Source: Amnibacterium setariae (lineage in GTDB: Bacteria; Actinomycetota; Actinomycetes; Actinomycetales; Microbacteriaceae). From it: a stretch of 64,000 nucleotides of DNA. Shown here one piece after another: positions 9,926 through 18,060 of this stretch (position 1 is its first letter; each line of letters begins with the position of its first letter). The notes below the pieces were generated by a model. It was not told where the DNA came from and made no database searches. It saw only the letters and a list, made by a program, of their open reading frames with translations. Location of the stretch: assembly GCF_003581425.1 (NCBI RefSeq), contig NZ_QXTG01000002.1, positions 930,001-994,000 of the forward strand, in the 5' to 3' direction. A program made the position numbers and the translations under genes.

Positions 9926-10028
9926 GACCATCCCTTCGGAGTTGTTCGTTCCTGACAACCCGCCGGGACTCGGGGGCATTCCACCGCGCCTCCCGTCGGG
10001 GTCGTCCCCCTTCTGTACCATCCGCGGC

Positions 10029-11219
10029 ATGTGGCAGGACGTCCTCGCCTGGTTCCAGTCCCCGGGCGGCGCCCGGGTCCTGCAGACCGCGATCATCCCC
10101 GCGCTCGCGATCCTCGTCGCCGGGCTGCTCGCCGCGGCGATCGCGCGGTCCGCCGTGCGTGCGCTCATCCGCCGGTCGGAGCGCACTGAGGCGTCCGCCG
10201 CGATCGGCGCGCTCGTCGCCGCCGGACGCGCCGCCGCCGGCCCTGACGCAGAGCGGAGCACCGATCGTCGGGCCGCGCGACTGCGCGCGGAGGCCGACGT
10301 GCGAGTGCGGCTGCTGCCGCTCGCCGGGTCCGACGTCGCCGCGGACTGGGCGTCCGCACGGCTCGACGCGCTGCAGCAGCGACCGGCGGACGCGTCGACC
10401 GCTGCCGCGCTCGACGAGCTGCGCGACCGGCTCGTGGAGTGGGCGGGCCGTCCCGCGCGTGCCAAGCGCGTCTTCGCCGTCTCCCCCGTGCCCGCGCGGG
10501 ACGCCGAGCAGGCGGCCGCGCCGACGCCTCGGACCGAGCAGGCGGCGCCCGCGCCGGCACCCGCAGAGCGACCCGCTCCCCTGCCGGAGACGGCGCGCGC
10601 CGAACCCGGACCGCGTGAGGAGCCCGCCACCCGCGAGCGGTTCACCCGCCCGGCCGAGCCGACCGCGACCGGGGCGGAGCCCGCTCCTGCAGCGTCCGCT
10701 CCCGCCGCTGCCCCGGCGCAGCCCGACCACGAGCCCGCGGTCGCCGTCGCGTCGACCACCGTCCCCGCCTGGCGGCGGACCCGGGCCGGTGAACGCCTGC
10801 AGCAGGAGCACGACCGCGCCCGCACGCCCGAACCGGCCGCTCCGGCGCCGGCCGCTGCTCAGGCCCCCGCCGCGGCTCCGGCTCCTGCCGCGGAGGAGGA
10901 GCCCGAGCAGCTCGGCACCGCGCCCGTCCAGGTGCCGCAGGCCCACCGCGCGCACGGCACGCCGTCGAGCGACGCGAACGACGCCGTCCGGCTCGAGGCC
11001 CACCAGCAGGCCCGTCACGCGCGCCCGACGGACGAGGCGCCCGCCGCCACCGGCGTCGTGCCGACGCCGGTCGCCGACCCCGCTCCGGCGTGGCTCGACA
11101 CGTACGACGACGAGGCGCAGGTCACGCAGAACCTCGACCTGAAGACGCCGCCTCCGGTCGCCGCGTCCGCGGTCCGCGACCGGGGCGGCCCCGGCGAGGA
11201 CCTCGTCCCCCGGTCCTGA
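10029..11219 (+). CDS. Single-pass membrane protein with long Ala/Pro/Glu-rich tail
   Basis: 396 residues. One strongly hydrophobic helix at about 18-40 (VLQTAIIPALAILVAGLLAA) is followed by an Ala/Arg-rich helical stretch to about 150, then a long low-complexity Ala-Pro-Glu tail ending in a more ordered stretch near WLDTYDDEAQVTQNLD. It may tether something to the membrane; no enzyme motif is present. ATG 10029 is chosen because TACCAT at 10016-10021 lies 7 nt upstream and the codons before it look non-coding. Similar proteins occur in related actinobacteria without known function. Confidence 0.65.
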   Translation: MWQDVLAWFQSPGGARVLQTAIIPALAILVAGLLAAAIARSAVRALIRRSERTEASAAIGALVAAGRAAAGPDAERSTDRRAARLRAEADVRVRLLPLAGSDVAADWASARLDALQQRPADASTAAALDELRDRLVEWAGRPARAKRVFAVSPVPARDAEQAAAPTPRTEQAAPAPAPAERPAPLPETARAEPGPREEPATRERFTRPAEPTATGAEPAPAASAPAAAPAQPDHEPAVAVASTTVPAWRRTRAGERLQQEHDRARTPEPAAPAPAAAQAPAAAPAPAAEEEPEQLGTAPVQVPQAHRAHGTPSSDANDAVRLEAHQQARHARPTDEAPAATGVVPTPVADPAPAWLDTYDDEAQVTQNLDLKTPPPVAASAVRDRGGPGEDLVPRS

Positions 11220-11240
11220 CCCGGGCGCTACCGTGCAGCC

Positions 11241-12020
11241 GTGACCTCCGAGCAGCGGTGGCCGATCGGCCGCCCCACACCGGACGTCGGGCTCTGGACC
11301 GGCGCGGCCGCGATCGCCGTCGCCGTCCTCACCGGCGTCGAGTTCGCGATCCGCCAGCTGGCCGTCGGTCCTCGCCCGCCGCTCGACGACGTCGCCGGGC
11401 TGGTCGCCTTCAACCAGCGCACGAGCGCGGGCACGCTCGGCGTGATCCTCACGGACACCGTGCTGATGGCCGTGATCCTCGTGTTCCTCAGCGGCTTCCG
11501 GCAGCTCATCGTGCAGACCCGGCGCGACGTGCAGTGGATCGCGGACATCGCGTTCGCCGCCGGGATCGCCTACGTGGTCGTGACGCTGATCGGCGACGGC
11601 CTGGAGGGCGGCGCGGCGCTCGACGCCTCGGTCGACGGCGGGAACGGCACCGTGATCCGCGCGCTGACCGTCGGCCACGCGCTGTTCTTCGGCTCGATCG
11701 GCTGCGTGCTGACCGCGGTGGTGTCCTTCGCCTCGGGCTACATCACCCTGATCTCCGGCGCGCTGCCCCGGTGGACCGGGCGCCTCGCCGTCGTGGTCGC
11801 GGTGCCGAACCTCGTGCTCGTCGCGACGGCCTTCGGCGGCACGGACGACACCTCGTTCCGCGCCGCGGGCGGCTGGGGCTCGGTCGCGCTGGGCACCGTG
11901 CCGTGGCTCGTGTGGATCGTCTCCGTCGGCGTCGTCGTCATCCGGGAGCGGGAGCACCACCTCGAACGGGCGAAGGTCGCCCGGGATCGCACGACCGCCG
12001 CGCCGACCGCCCGCGGCTGA
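11241..12020 (+). CDS. Multi-pass membrane protein, unknown function
   Basis: 259 residues with about six hydrophobic segments (near 20-40, 65-90, 98-122, 135-165, 172-195 and 205-230). No transporter signature that I recognise. The short basic C-terminus is cytoplasmic by the positive-inside rule. GTG 11241 is preceded by TACCGT at 11229-11234 with exactly 6 nt between, pointing to a leaderless mRNA. Confidence 0.7.
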   Translation: MTSEQRWPIGRPTPDVGLWTGAAAIAVAVLTGVEFAIRQLAVGPRPPLDDVAGLVAFNQRTSAGTLGVILTDTVLMAVILVFLSGFRQLIVQTRRDVQWIADIAFAAGIAYVVVTLIGDGLEGGAALDASVDGGNGTVIRALTVGHALFFGSIGCVLTAVVSFASGYITLISGALPRWTGRLAVVVAVPNLVLVATAFGGTDDTSFRAAGGWGSVALGTVPWLVWIVSVGVVVIREREHHLERAKVARDRTTAAPTARG

Positions 12021-12089
12021 TCCGGTCGGCCGGTCCCCGGGACGAGCGGCGACCGCTCCGAGAGCGCAGGTCTGCTCGATGATGACGAC

Positions 12090-12278
12090 ATGGGCTCTCC
12101 GGTCATGCTCGTCCTCGCCGCGGTGCTCGTGCTCGTCGCGATCGCCCTCTCGGCGATCGCGATCCGTCGGAACGGCTGGCGCGGTTCGCCGGCGACGGTG
12201 CGCGAGCGCCTGCTCGTCTACGTCCCCATCGGGCTCTGCGTCTTCTTCGCCGGCCTGCTGCTGCTCGGCACGCCGTGA
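12090..12278 (+). CDS. Small two-helix membrane protein
   Basis: 62 residues: hydrophobic helices at about 5-25 and 43-60 joined by a basic loop (RRNGWRGSPATVRER). Unknown function. A -10-like GATGAT lies 6 nt before the ATG. It is convergent with the hypothetical gene at 12313. Confidence 0.6.
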   Translation: MGSPVMLVLAAVLVLVAIALSAIAIRRNGWRGSPATVRERLLVYVPIGLCVFFAGLLLLGTP

Positions 12279-12312
12279 GGGGGCGAGCGGACGGGCCAGC
12301 TCGCCGAGCGGA

Positions 12313-12798
12313 TCAGTGCGCGGTCCGCTCGAGCGTGTCGAACCAGGCGCGGGTCACCTCGCGCCAGGCCGCGAGGGGCTGCAGCCGGACGATCCCGCGC
12401 GCGTCGTGGTCCCACTCCTGCAGGCCCGCCTCGTGCTCCATCTCGTACCGCCTCGCGATCGCGTCTGCGTCGATCACGACGACGGGCTCCGGCACCCGTC
12501 CACGGAAGCTGCGCGGGTAGGGCTTCAGCTGCTCGGCGATGGAGGTGACCCCTGACGTGCCCTCCGCGTAGCGGACCGGGAACCGGATCGCGGCCAGCGT
12601 CGCCGGATCGGCCCCCGGATGGTCGCGGACGAACGCTCGGTACTCCCACACGGGCAGGTCCGGCCGATCCGGCGACGCGGGGCCGGCGAGCTCGCCCATG
12701 AGGAGGTTCTCGAGATCGAGGTCCGGATGGTCCCGGAGCAGCTCCTGCCGCAGGGCTTCGCGCTCCTCGTCATCCATCACGGGGTCCCACCACGGCAC
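12313..12798 (-). CDS. Hypothetical soluble protein
   Basis: 161 residues, acidic N-terminus (MDDEEREALRQELLRDHPDLDLENLLMG) predicted helical, then a mixed alpha/beta region with aromatic and acidic residues. No signal peptide, membrane segment or known motif. GTG 12798 (MPWWDPV) or ATG 12777 (MDDEER) could be the start; the latter gives a more usual N-terminus. Transcribed in the same direction as the upstream tRNA-Arg but separated from it by a strong hairpin. Confidence 0.55.
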   Translation of the reverse strand: MPWWDPVMDDEEREALRQELLRDHPDLDLENLLMGELAGPASPDRPDLPVWEYRAFVRDHPGADPATLAAIRFPVRYAEGTSGVTSIAEQLKPYPRSFRGRVPEPVVVIDADAIARRYEMEHEAGLQEWDHDARGIVRLQPLAAWREVTRAWFDTLERTAH

Positions 12799-12875
12799 GG
12801 CTCGACTGTCGCACGACCCGCCCGGGATCGACCGCGGATGTGAAGGACGGGGCCCGATCTCTGAAGCGCCAGGAT

Positions 12876-12926
12876 CCGTTTTGAAGGAGTTCTCGGCGGC
12901 GAGGCGCGAGAACTCCTTCAGAACGG
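12876..12926 (-). terminator. Terminator of tRNA-Arg
   Basis: A 20-bp stem (12876-12895 with 12907-12926), interrupted only by one G-U wobble, around an 11-nt loop, starts 18 nt beyond the 3' end of the tRNA on the minus strand. The innermost 14 bp are perfect. No U-tract follows, as is common for actinobacterial terminators. Confidence 0.7.
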
Positions 12927-12943
12927 AAGGGGCGGAGCGAGCG

Positions 12944-13016
<73 letters not shown>

Positions 13017-13265
13017 CGGTGGGCCGGACCGAGTGTAGGGCGCGTGTCCGCGGCCGAGTGCGGCTCCGGCGTGCGCGCCGCCGCGACGACCGGCCGCTCG
13101 ACGAGACGGTGCTCTCGTTCGACGGTGGACGGGGACCGCATGCGCACCGGGCCCGAGCCCCGCTCCCCCTGGCCGCAGCGCACCACGTCTCGGCCGTGAC
13201 GCTGCTGGCGGGACTCGCCTTCCTGCTGCGGGGACGGACGGCGGCGGTGAAGCACCGCGCCCGCG
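13017..13265. other. Intergenic region without a gene
   Basis: About 250 bp between the tRNA-Arg promoter and the end of the glycosyltransferase gene. Apart from the tRNA -10 box (13032-13037) I see no gene, conserved repeat or convincing hairpin. Confidence 0.6.
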
Positions 13266-14789
13266 TCATCCACGACGCGTGGTGAGCCCTCCCGAGCGGA
13301 TGACGAGGTCGTCGACCCGGAAGAGCTCCCGGTCGCGCCGGACGATCGCCCGGTTCGCCGGCGTCAGCCCGAACACGTCGCCGCGGACGAGCAGGTAGGC
13401 GTCCGCCGACCGGAGGTAGCGCATCGCGCTGCGCTGCCACACGGGGTTCCGGGGCCGGAACACCGCCTTGCCGCCCGGCGGCGTGAGCACGTAGCCGTAC
13501 CCGCTCGGGTCGGAGCGGAACACGCAGCCGTCGCGGAGGTCCGGCGTCAGCCTGTTCATGAGGATCAGGATCGTCGGGTCGTCCGTGACGATGCAGCCGT
13601 CGATGCGGTCCGCGGCGGCGGTGAGGGCGGCGAGCGGCGCGACCTTCTGGTTCGAGCGCTCCACGACCTGCCGCAGGTCGACGCTCACCGCGAGGAGCAG
13701 CGCGGCGACGACGGACACGGCGAGCACGATCCTGCGCCCCCGCCGGACCCGGTCGGCGATCCACACCGTCCCGACCCCGCCGATGAGCGCCAGCGGCGCC
13801 GCCGTGAGCACCGCGTAGTGCTGGAAGTAGGAGGGCGAGAGCAGCAGCACGGCACCGGTCGCGACGAGCAGTGCGACGAACCGTCGCGCCCCGGGCGTCG
13901 CGAGCGCGAGCAGGGCGAGCACGACGACGAGCCCGACCAGCCACGGCGTCAGCTCCGGGCCCCACAGGGACGGGATGCCGCTCGTGCCGTCCTTCGACGC
14001 GATGCCGAGCATCGACCCGAGCCGCTGGTCGAGCGGCGTCCCGGTCGACTTCGGCCGACCGAGCTGCGCGAGCACCACCTGGCCCCACATCCGGGACGGA
14101 GCCGCGGCGAAGAAGGGCACGTAGCCGGCGATGCCGGCGACGGCCGTCCCGAGCACGAACCAGCCGATCCGGCGCCCGGCGAGCAGCGCCAGGACGACGA
14201 AGGGCACGACGTACCAGATCTTGAAGTCGATCGACACGCCGGCGGCGACGCCCGCGAGCAGCACCCAGCGGCGGGCGGACCGACGCGAGGCGACGTCCAG
14301 CAGGACGAGCGAGGCGAGGATCCCGGTCGTGCCGATCACCTCGAGGGTGATGGTCCGCTCGTCGTACGCGGCGGCGAAGGAGAGCGCGTAGAGCGTGCCC
14401 CCGACGAGCATCGCGGCCGGCCCCCAGCGCCGCAGCGCGACGGCGACGAGCACCCCGTTGAGCGCGCCGACGAGGGCGAAGACGGTCCGTCCGATCGCGA
14501 AGGCGGTCGCGTCGCCCGTGAGGTTCGCGAGCAGCGCGAACGGGGCGGAGGCGACCACGACGCCGGGCGGCTGCAGGAAGAGGACGTCGCGGTAGAGCAG
14601 GTTGCCGTGCACGAGGTTCAGGGCCGCGCTGAAGTGCACGCCGTCGTCGTACGTGCCGTAGAACAGCGGGCTCGGGTCGAACAGCATGTGGAGGCGCCCG
14701 ATCGCCCCGATCGCGCCGACCACGAGCAGGACGACGACGGCCGGCCACCGTCGCCGTCTCGACACGGCGAGCGGCGGCATGCGAGCCAT
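13266..14789 (-). CDS. GT-C type membrane glycosyltransferase (GT39/GT87-like)
   Basis: 507 residues with about ten transmembrane helices. After the first helix comes the loop FYGTYDDGVHFSAALNLVHG, carrying the acidic pair used by GT-C polyprenyl-phosphate-sugar transferases, then LLYRDVLFLQPPGVV, a sequence type typical of mannosyltransferase-like envelope enzymes. A soluble C-terminal domain of about 130 residues (from DLRQVVERSNQK) is extracytoplasmic. Acceptor and sugar are unknown; a role in cell-wall glycan or lipoglycan synthesis is inferred. Start at ATG 14789. Its neighbours, an acyltransferase and a GT32-like transferase, support an envelope role. Confidence 0.8.
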   Translation of the reverse strand: MARMPPLAVSRRRRWPAVVVLLVVGAIGAIGRLHMLFDPSPLFYGTYDDGVHFSAALNLVHGNLLYRDVLFLQPPGVVVASAPFALLANLTGDATAFAIGRTVFALVGALNGVLVAVALRRWGPAAMLVGGTLYALSFAAAYDERTITLEVIGTTGILASLVLLDVASRRSARRWVLLAGVAAGVSIDFKIWYVVPFVVLALLAGRRIGWFVLGTAVAGIAGYVPFFAAAPSRMWGQVVLAQLGRPKSTGTPLDQRLGSMLGIASKDGTSGIPSLWGPELTPWLVGLVVVLALLALATPGARRFVALLVATGAVLLLSPSYFQHYAVLTAAPLALIGGVGTVWIADRVRRGRRIVLAVSVVAALLLAVSVDLRQVVERSNQKVAPLAALTAAADRIDGCIVTDDPTILILMNRLTPDLRDGCVFRSDPSGYGYVLTPPGGKAVFRPRNPVWQRSAMRYLRSADAYLLVRGDVFGLTPANRAIVRRDRELFRVDDLVIRSGGLTTRRG

Positions 14790-14863
14790 TGTGTCGGAGG
14801 CTCCGACTCGCGGCGCAGCGGCCCACGGGCCGCAGGGGATTCGACCGAGCGGTCGGTCGCGAC

Positions 14864-16006
14864 CTAGCCGCGGACCGATCCGGCCATCTCGCGCGGGCGC
14901 TCGCCCTCGCGCTCGCGGGCGTCCCGTCCCTCCGCGGCGCCTGATGCGGCCGGCGCCGTCGCCCCGGGCCGGCGCCGGAAGAGCGCCAGGCTGGCGGGCT
15001 CGACCGCCCAGCGGGTCGCCGCGCGGACCGCGGGCGTCGCGAGGAGGAAGGCCAGCGCGACCGCGCCGACCGTGATCGCGAGCGCGCCGATCCCGCCCAG
15101 CCCGATGAGGTAGTCGTGCACGCCGGCGCTCTGCGCGACGCGGACGACGAGCCCGTGCAGCAGGAACGGGTACATCGTGAACGCCCCGAGCGCCGTCAGC
15201 CAGCTGCGCCGGCGCGGGACGAGCGCCAGGGCGGCGACGACCATGACGGCCGTCACGAGGTCGATGCCCGCGGCGAGGACGAGGTCGACGGGGAGGGACA
15301 CGCCGAGCTCCGCCGCGTCCCACTGCCGGTCGAGCCAACGGACGTCGAACGCCGGCGCGAGGAACCACGCCACGACCCCCGCCGTCACGAGCACGGCGCC
15401 GGCCGCGAGGCGCACGCCGCGGGCCCGGAGCGCAGCGATGTGCTCGGGCTTCAGCGAGAGCCCGATGACGAACCACGGCAGCAGCTGCAGCACGCGTGCC
15501 AGCGCGAACCCGGTGTCCGTGATCGTCACGGTGGCGACGAGCGAGACGGCCGTCGACAGCAGGATCGGGCGCGGCAGGCTGCGCAGCAACGGCGCGCTCG
15601 CGCGCCAGACGAACAGCGCGAGCAGGAACCAGGTCACGTAGATCGGGCCCGAGAAGTGCAGCTGGAACGGCTTGTCCGCCGCCCACGACGACACCGCGGC
15701 GTACGCCGTCTGGAAGACCAGGTAGGGCACGAGGACGGTGAGCACCAGCTTCCGCCACTGGTCCGGCCGGCCCTCGAAGCCGCGCGAGAAGTAGCCGCTG
15801 AGCAGCACGAACGCGGGCACGTGGAAGGCGTACACGACCATGTAGAGGGCCTTGACGGCCTGGAAGTCGTCGATGGCCGGGTACCAGTCGTGGCCGATCA
15901 CGACGAGGACGATCAGCAGGAACTTCGCGTTGTCGAGGAACGGGTCCCGAACGGTCCGGTTCGCGGCGCGTGCGGAGGCACGCGCGATGTTCCGCACCGC
16001 CGTCAT
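14864..16006 (-). CDS. Acyltransferase 3 family membrane protein
   Basis: 380 residues with about ten membrane helices, matching the OafA/acyltransferase-3 fold that moves acyl groups onto surface sugars. Family marks near the N-terminus: FLDNAKFLLIVLVVIGH with the conserved His in helix 1, then FHVPAFVLLSGYFSRG. The C-terminus is an Arg/Glu-rich cytoplasmic tail. It lies upstream of the GT-C gene on the same strand, about 75 nt away, so the two may be co-transcribed. The substrate is unknown. ATG 16006 is the first good start. Confidence 0.85.
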   Translation of the reverse strand: MTAVRNIARASARAANRTVRDPFLDNAKFLLIVLVVIGHDWYPAIDDFQAVKALYMVVYAFHVPAFVLLSGYFSRGFEGRPDQWRKLVLTVLVPYLVFQTAYAAVSSWAADKPFQLHFSGPIYVTWFLLALFVWRASAPLLRSLPRPILLSTAVSLVATVTITDTGFALARVLQLLPWFVIGLSLKPEHIAALRARGVRLAAGAVLVTAGVVAWFLAPAFDVRWLDRQWDAAELGVSLPVDLVLAAGIDLVTAVMVVAALALVPRRRSWLTALGAFTMYPFLLHGLVVRVAQSAGVHDYLIGLGGIGALAITVGAVALAFLLATPAVRAATRWAVEPASLALFRRRPGATAPAASGAAEGRDAREREGERPREMAGSVRG

Positions 16007-16320
16007 GGCGACGATGCTCTCGACGAGCGCTGAACGCCGCCTTGGTGGCACCTGAAGAGCCGCCCTGCCCTTGTCCTCCTCCGCGTCAGCGGCAGCGGCA
16101 GCCCGCACCGGTCGGGCGGAAGCCGCACACGCGGTGGACGTCGCCGTGCGTCGGCTCGCGGTCGAGGCGGGGCGGTCAATGGGGGCGCGGATCCGCGTGC
16201 GCGGGCGACCTCCGGAAATGGTCGCGGCAGTGACGTCCCGCGCGTGCCGGTCCCGATGGACGGCGACGCCGCTGCTACCTTCGCGCCCATTCCGACGACC
16301 TCCGGCGAAGCAGGTGCACG
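16007..16320. promoter_or_regulatory. Divergent intergenic region between acyltransferase and GT32-like gene
   Basis: About 314 bp without a supported gene. A TACCTT box near 16277 followed by a leader of roughly 35 nt is a plausible promoter for the plus-strand gene. No long palindrome or convincing operator is visible. Confidence 0.4.
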
Positions 16321-17430
16321 ATGCGAACGGTGACGGCGGCCCTGATGGCCGCGACGCTGCTGCCGGGCGGCGCGCTGCAGAAGCAGGTGGGGAGGATCGC
16401 CTACCACCGGCGCCGCCCGGTCGTCGCCCAGCGGGCGTTCGCGGGCGCGCTGCGCACCCGGCCGGACCGCGAGACCTGGCTCTACGCGGCGTCGACCGAG
16501 GAGCGGCTGAAGCGCCCCGACCGCCGCGACGCCGACGTCGCGATCGCGAACGAGCGGTTCCCGGCACCGGACTACGACGCGCGTGCGGCCTTCGCGGTCT
16601 CCACCGCACGGCCCTGGGAGCGGGACGCCGTCGCGCGGTTCGCCGCGGAGCACGCCGACCGGCTCGCCGCCGCCGCGCTCGAGCTGCGCGAGTCGGCGCG
16701 CGACACGGGCCGGGGCCGCTTCGCGTTCGTCTACTGGAACAGCCTCGACCGCCCGGACGTCGTGCAGCACTGCATCGCCTCGATGCGGGCCCACCTCCCC
16801 GCGGACCTGACCCTCGTCGAGCTGCACGACGGCAACCTCGCCGACTGGGTCGACATCGACCGCCGGATCCTCGACCTCGTCGACATCCCCGCGCACCGGG
16901 CGGACCTCATCCGGCTGCACCTGCTGTCCACCTGGGGCGGGATGTGGCTCGACGCGAGCTGCCTGCTGAACCCGGACTTCCCCGCCTTCGCCGGCACGAT
17001 CCGCGACGAGGACCTCTTCCTCTTCACCTACCGCGGCTCCCGCACCGGCAACTGGTTCATCTGGGGCACGCCGGAGTCGTACCGCCTCCAGCTGCTGCGG
17101 AGCACGCTCGACGCCTGGTTCCTCGACGGCCGCCGGTGGACCAACTACTTCATGTTCCACGACGTGGTCGAGATGCTCTACTGGACCGACCCCCGCTACC
17201 GCGCCGAGTGGGACGCCGGCATGCACCTCCGGCCGGACCGCGCCTTCGACTGCCACAAGACGCTCGGCCGCTCGGTGACGGACGAGGAGTGGCGCGCGGT
17301 GCGGCGCCGCAGCCCGATCAACAAGCTCAGCTGGCGCAAGTACAACGCGCCCGAGCTGCGCGCGGACCCGACCTCCGGCATCGCGCGGCTGATGGCCGAG
17401 CCGCTGCCGGCGGGGCTGGTGTCCGCCTGA
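16321..17430 (+). CDS. GT32-like glycosyltransferase (capsular polysaccharide synthesis type)
   Basis: 369 residues. The catalytic core resembles GT32 / Caps_synth proteins: FVYWNSLDRPDVVQHCIASM opening strand, then HRADLIRLHLLSTWGGMWLDAS, in which the A-D-L-I-R-x-x-x-L pattern and the W-L-D-A acidic motif stand for the nucleotide-sugar binding DxD region. A later NYFMFHDVVE helix is also family-like. The first 110 residues are a helical extension with an initial hydrophobic patch that may associate with the membrane. Donor and acceptor are unknown; it probably glycosylates a surface polymer. Confidence 0.8.
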   Translation: MRTVTAALMAATLLPGGALQKQVGRIAYHRRRPVVAQRAFAGALRTRPDRETWLYAASTEERLKRPDRRDADVAIANERFPAPDYDARAAFAVSTARPWERDAVARFAAEHADRLAAAALELRESARDTGRGRFAFVYWNSLDRPDVVQHCIASMRAHLPADLTLVELHDGNLADWVDIDRRILDLVDIPAHRADLIRLHLLSTWGGMWLDASCLLNPDFPAFAGTIRDEDLFLFTYRGSRTGNWFIWGTPESYRLQLLRSTLDAWFLDGRRWTNYFMFHDVVEMLYWTDPRYRAEWDAGMHLRPDRAFDCHKTLGRSVTDEEWRAVRRRSPINKLSWRKYNAPELRADPTSGIARLMAEPLPAGLVSA

Positions 17431-18060
17431 TCAGGACGGTCGGCAGGCGCCCGTCCGGTCGGTGAGCAGCGCGCCGGTCTCCCGGAGGAACGCCGGGATC
17501 CATCCGCCGGGCGGCGTCTCGTCGACCGTCGACACGGTCGTCTCGAGCGCGGGGGTGCAGCGGCCGAGCACGAGCCGCGCGTCGAGCAGCGCAGAGCGGT
17601 CCGTGACGACGAGGACGCGGTACCAGCCCTGGCGCCCGGCGAGGCGGGCGATGAGCCGGGCGTCGGATCGCGCGTGCTGCTCCGCGGCGATCTCGCAGTA
17701 GACGCCCCGGTCCGGTCGGCAGATCCTGAAGTGCCGGTTCTCGTCCGTGCCCCACTCGCGCGCGCGCTCCGGGATCGACAGGAGGACGGCGGACGCCCGC
17801 CTCTCGGCGAGCATGCGGAGGGCGACCGCCTCCTTCGCCGCCGTCACGGGCGCAGGCACGAAGACGGCGTCGACCTCGTCGGGAGCGGGATCCCCGCCGG
17901 GCACGACGAACAGGAGCGCGCAGGCGAGCGCGTAGAGGCCGGCGCCGAGCAGGGCGATCGCCCCGATGACGCGGAGGCGACGGTGCACCGCGCGGCGCGC
18001 AGCGCTCCGTCGCGCCGTGAGGCGGGCGACCGCCTCCCCCGGTACGACGGGCCCGGTCAC
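17431..18060 (-). CDS. DUF218 (SanA/ElyC/YdcF-like) membrane-anchored protein
   Basis: 209 residues: basic N-terminus, one hydrophobic helix at about 32-55, then an extracytoplasmic alpha/beta domain with the DUF218 layout (strand DAVFVPAPV, helix KEAVALRMLAERRASAVLLS, YRVLVVTDRSALLDARLVLG). In E. coli, members of this family act in envelope integrity and polyprenyl-phosphate carrier use. It lacks the strong GGG and E-A-x-x-T motifs of the best-characterised members, so the call is moderate. GTG start overlaps the stop of the Lon-domain lipoprotein gene by 4 nt (GTGA), so the two are translationally coupled. Confidence 0.65.
   Translation of the reverse strand: MTGPVVPGEAVARLTARRSAARRAVHRRLRVIGAIALLGAGLYALACALLFVVPGGDPAPDEVDAVFVPAPVTAAKEAVALRMLAERRASAVLLSIPERAREWGTDENRHFRICRPDRGVYCEIAAEQHARSDARLIARLAGRQGWYRVLVVTDRSALLDARLVLGRCTPALETTVSTVDETPPGGWIPAFLRETGALLTDRTGACRPS

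Noticed and set aside
9195-11960. 921-codon open frame on the minus strand
   Set aside because: Low-complexity Arg/Gly-rich frame opposite or in another frame of MsrA and membrane-protein genes; no motif.
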